In this document: in pieces, positions 61,861 through 64,000 of the stretch | Position numbering within the stretch: position 1 is the stretch's first letter | Layout of the letters: every line of letters starts with the position of its first letter | DNA from: Struthio camelus | Taxonomy: Eukaryota; Chordata; Aves; Struthioniformes; Struthionidae | Reading direction: 5' to 3' | NCBI RefSeq assembly: GCF_040807025.1 | Contig: NC_090968.1 | Location: forward strand, 1,302,001-1,366,000 | Length of the DNA stretch: 64,000 nt | Notes under the pieces: generated by a model | Told to the model about the DNA's origin: nothing | Seen by the model: the letters and a program-made list of their open reading frames with translations, nothing else | Database searches by the model: none | Translations under genes and position numbers: made by a program

Positions 61861-62269
61861 TGGTTGCGAGCTTGCGCTTTGTTCCGAAGGGAGATTAAAC
61901 CGCATCCTGCTGAGAAACTGCACAACTGAGGTCGTTTTTCTACCTCTCTCTGAGTACTGCCTGCACCCTCGTGCCTCTCTTTGGCTTTATTTCCATGTCA
62001 CGCTAGGGAAAGGAGGGAAGCTGGGCGGTTGCTCGGGTCGCAGGCAAACGGTTGTAACCAGAGCGTGTGTGCCGTTGGCGTTTTGCTGTCGGCGCGTTTC
62101 CTTTTTGGAAGTGATCTCAGTCCCTCCCTAGCAAAGAGGGGGAAAAAAATAATGCCCACGCGTTTAACTTGAGGATTACTTTCCTTGGCTTAAACACGAG
62201 ATGGTTTTCTCTCTCTTAAAATGCAGGAATTGCTCTCGATTTCTCCTGTCGCTCCGCTGGGCAAATCTA
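61861..62269. other. Spacer between TMEM127 and the satellite
   Basis: About 400 bp of ordinary sequence without a recognised gene or repeat, between the TMEM127 poly(A) site and the start of the tandem array. Confidence 0.6.
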
Positions 62270-63815
62270 CACCCTCCTGCACCTCACTGCACTGCGTCCT
62301 GCTGCGTGGCACCGTGCTCTGCTGCCCCCGCTGTGCTCGATGGCACCGTGTTGCAGCGCCCTGCTTTGCTGTGCTGCACCCTGCTGCGCTGCGTCGTGCG
62401 GGTCGCTGCACTGCACCTGAGCGCGCTGTGCCTAGCTGCGTTGCACCTAACTGCCTGGCGCTGCACCTGAGCGCGCTGAGCTCTGCTGCGCTGCAGCCTG
62501 CTACCGTGCACTGCGCCGCGCGGTGCTGCACCGTGGCATCTACCTGCGCTGCGCCCTGCTGCACTACACTGTGCCTCGCTGCGCCCTGCTGTGTGTCCCT
62601 GGGCTCTGCTGCGCTGCACTGCACCGCACCGCACAGCACTGTGCCTCGCTGCACCCTGCTGCGTGTCCCTGGGCCCTGCTGCGCTGCACTGCGCCTTGCT
62701 GCGCTGCAGCCTGCTGTGTGTCCCTGGGCCCTGCTGCGCTGCACTGCACCGCACAGCACTGCGCCTCGCTGCGCCCTGCTGCGTGTCCCTGGGCCCTGCT
62801 GCGCTGCACTGCGCCCTGCTGCGTGTCCCTGGGCCCTGCTGCGCTGCACTGCACCGCACAGCACTGCGCCTCACTGCACCCTGCTGCGTGTCCCTGGGCC
62901 CTGCTGCGCTGCACTGCACCGCACAGCACTGCGCCTTGCTGCGCCCTGCTGCGTGTCCCTGGGCCCTGCTGCGCTGCACTGCACCGCACAGCACTGCGCC
63001 TCGCTGCACCCTGCTGCGTGTCCCTGGGCCCTGCTGCGCTGCACTGCGCCTTGCTGCGCTGCAGCCTGCTGTGTGTCCCTGGGCCCTGCTGCGCTGCACT
63101 GCACCGCACAGCACTGCGCCTCGCTGCGCCCTGCTGCGTGTCCCTGGGCCCTGCTGCGCTGCACTGCGCCCTGCTGCGTGTCCCTGGGCCCTGCTGCGCT
63201 GCACTGCACCGCACAGCACTGCGCCTCACTGCACCCTGCTGCGTGTCCCTGGGCCCTGCTGCGCTGCACTGCACCGCACAGCACTGCGCCTTGCTGCGCC
63301 CTGCTGCGTGTCCCTGGGCCCTGCTGCGCTGCACTGCACCGCACAGCACTGCGCCTCGCTGCACCCTGCTGCGTGTCCCTGGGCCCTGCTGCGCTGCACT
63401 GCGCCTTGCTGCGCTGCAGCCTGCTGTGTGTCCCTGGGCCCTGCTGCGCTGCACTGCACCGCACAGCACTGCGCCTCGCTGCGCCCTGCTGCGTGTCCCT
63501 GGGCCCTGCTGCGCTGCACTGCGCCCTGCTGCGTGTCCCTGGGCCCTGCTGCGCTGCACTGCACCGCACAGCACTGCGCCTCACTGCACCCTGCTGCGTG
63601 TCCCTGGGCCCTGCTGCGCTGCACTGCACCGCACAGCACTGTGCCTCGCTGCGCCCTGCTGCGTGTCCCTGGGCCCTGCTGCGCTGCACCGCACCGCACA
63701 GCACTGTGCCTCGCTGCAGCCTGCTGCGTGTCCCTGGGCCCTGCTGCGCTGCACTGCACCGCACAGCACTGCGCCTCGCTGCGCTCTGCTGCGTGTCCCC
63801 GGGCGCGCTGCACCG
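62270..63815. repeat. Pentamer-based satellite with 355-bp higher-order repeat
   Basis: About 1.5 kb is built from five-base words of the type gcact, gcgct, gcacc, ctgct, gcgcc. The marker gtgtccct recurs at 62593, 62663, 62718, 62783, 62823, 62888, 62953, 63018, 63073, 63138, 63178, 63243, 63308, 63373, 63428, 63493, 63533, 63598, 63663, 63728 and, as gtgtcccc, 63793. Spacings from 62663 run 55-65-40-65-65-65, then repeat, then a third partial cycle, giving a higher-order unit of 355 bp. All monomers are multiples of five. The left flank (62270-62590) is a diverged, unordered version. Antisense open frames of over 300 codons here are artefacts. Confidence 0.95.
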
Positions 63816-64000
63816 CATGCCGCCTCCGCGTCAGGCCCCGCCCCTATCGGCGTCAAGCCCCGCCCTCCGCTGCGGCAAGCCCCGCCCCCGGCGGCAAGCC
63901 CCGCCCCGTGGCGCGAAGGTCCGCGGCGCCCTTGCCCCGTCGCCCGCGCCCGGATGGGGGGGGGAGGGGCCGGGCCGCCGCCGGCGCGGGCCAATGGGCG
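63816..64000. promoter_or_regulatory. GC-box-rich CpG island at the window end
   Basis: Tandem caagccccgccc words at about 63854, 63879 and 63894, further GC boxes, and a CCAAT box (gggccaatgggcg) at 63988-64000 mark a promoter. No coding start is visible before the window ends. STARD7 follows TMEM127 on the same strand in mammals, so it is the likely gene, by position only. Confidence 0.55.

Noticed and set aside
62284-63818. Overlapping minus-strand frames of 195-336 codons rich in AVQRSRAQGH
   Set aside because: They restate the satellite; the 355-bp unit is not a multiple of three, so the frame changes between units, and there is no protein-like composition.

Overview
The window reads as a gene-dense, GC-rich stretch of a bird genome. 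It opens with the 3' end of a CR1 LINE, which carries the tandem ATTCTGTG tail typical of sauropsid CR1. The genes have short GT-AG introns and CpG-rich promoters, and tandem arrays are frequent, as on avian microchromosomes. The species cannot be named from sequence alone. Gene names come from recognising spliced protein sequence by eye; no database search was run.

Layout. 4.4-8.6 kb (+): last six coding exons of CNNM4, a magnesium-transport mediator; its large first exon lies upstream of the window. 8.6-13.1 kb: CNNM4 3' UTR, then a CpG island with six inverted CCAAT boxes and no recognisable gene. 13.1-14.1 kb (-): ANKRD39, complete, 4 exons, 183 aa. 15.3-22.8 kb (-): SEMA4C, complete, 14 coding exons plus a likely non-coding first exon, 841 aa, with three minisatellites in its introns. 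23.4-27.8 kb (-): FAM178B, 15 coding exons, 707 aa. 28.5-50.2 kb (+): SNRNP200 (Brr2), complete, 45 coding exons, 2136 aa. 51.2-53.6 kb (-): CIAO1, complete, 7 exons, 339 aa. 53.7-61.9 kb (+): TMEM127, complete, 3 coding exons, 238 aa. 62.3-63.8 kb: a pentamer-based satellite with higher-order structure. 63.8-64 kb: a GC-box-rich promoter of a gene beyond the window, possibly STARD7.

Two conserved neighbourhoods meet here. CNNM4-ANKRD39-SEMA4C-FAM178B and SNRNP200-CIAO1-TMEM127 are, from memory, separate groups on human 2q11.2. FAM178B and SNRNP200 are head-to-head over a 629-bp promoter, SNRNP200 and CIAO1 are tail-to-tail, and CIAO1 and TMEM127 are head-to-head with only 118 bp between start codons. 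CNNM3 and ANKRD23, which in mammals lie between CNNM4 and ANKRD39, are not seen. The genes do not form one pathway; they cover magnesium transport, semaphorin signalling, pre-mRNA splicing, cytosolic Fe-S protein assembly and endomembrane signalling.

I found no wholly new protein system. The most unusual content is non-coding: the orphan six-CCAAT island, the 355-bp higher-order satellite, the intronic minisatellites and several perfect inverted repeats. Many long open frames in this GC-rich DNA are antisense or repeat artefacts.
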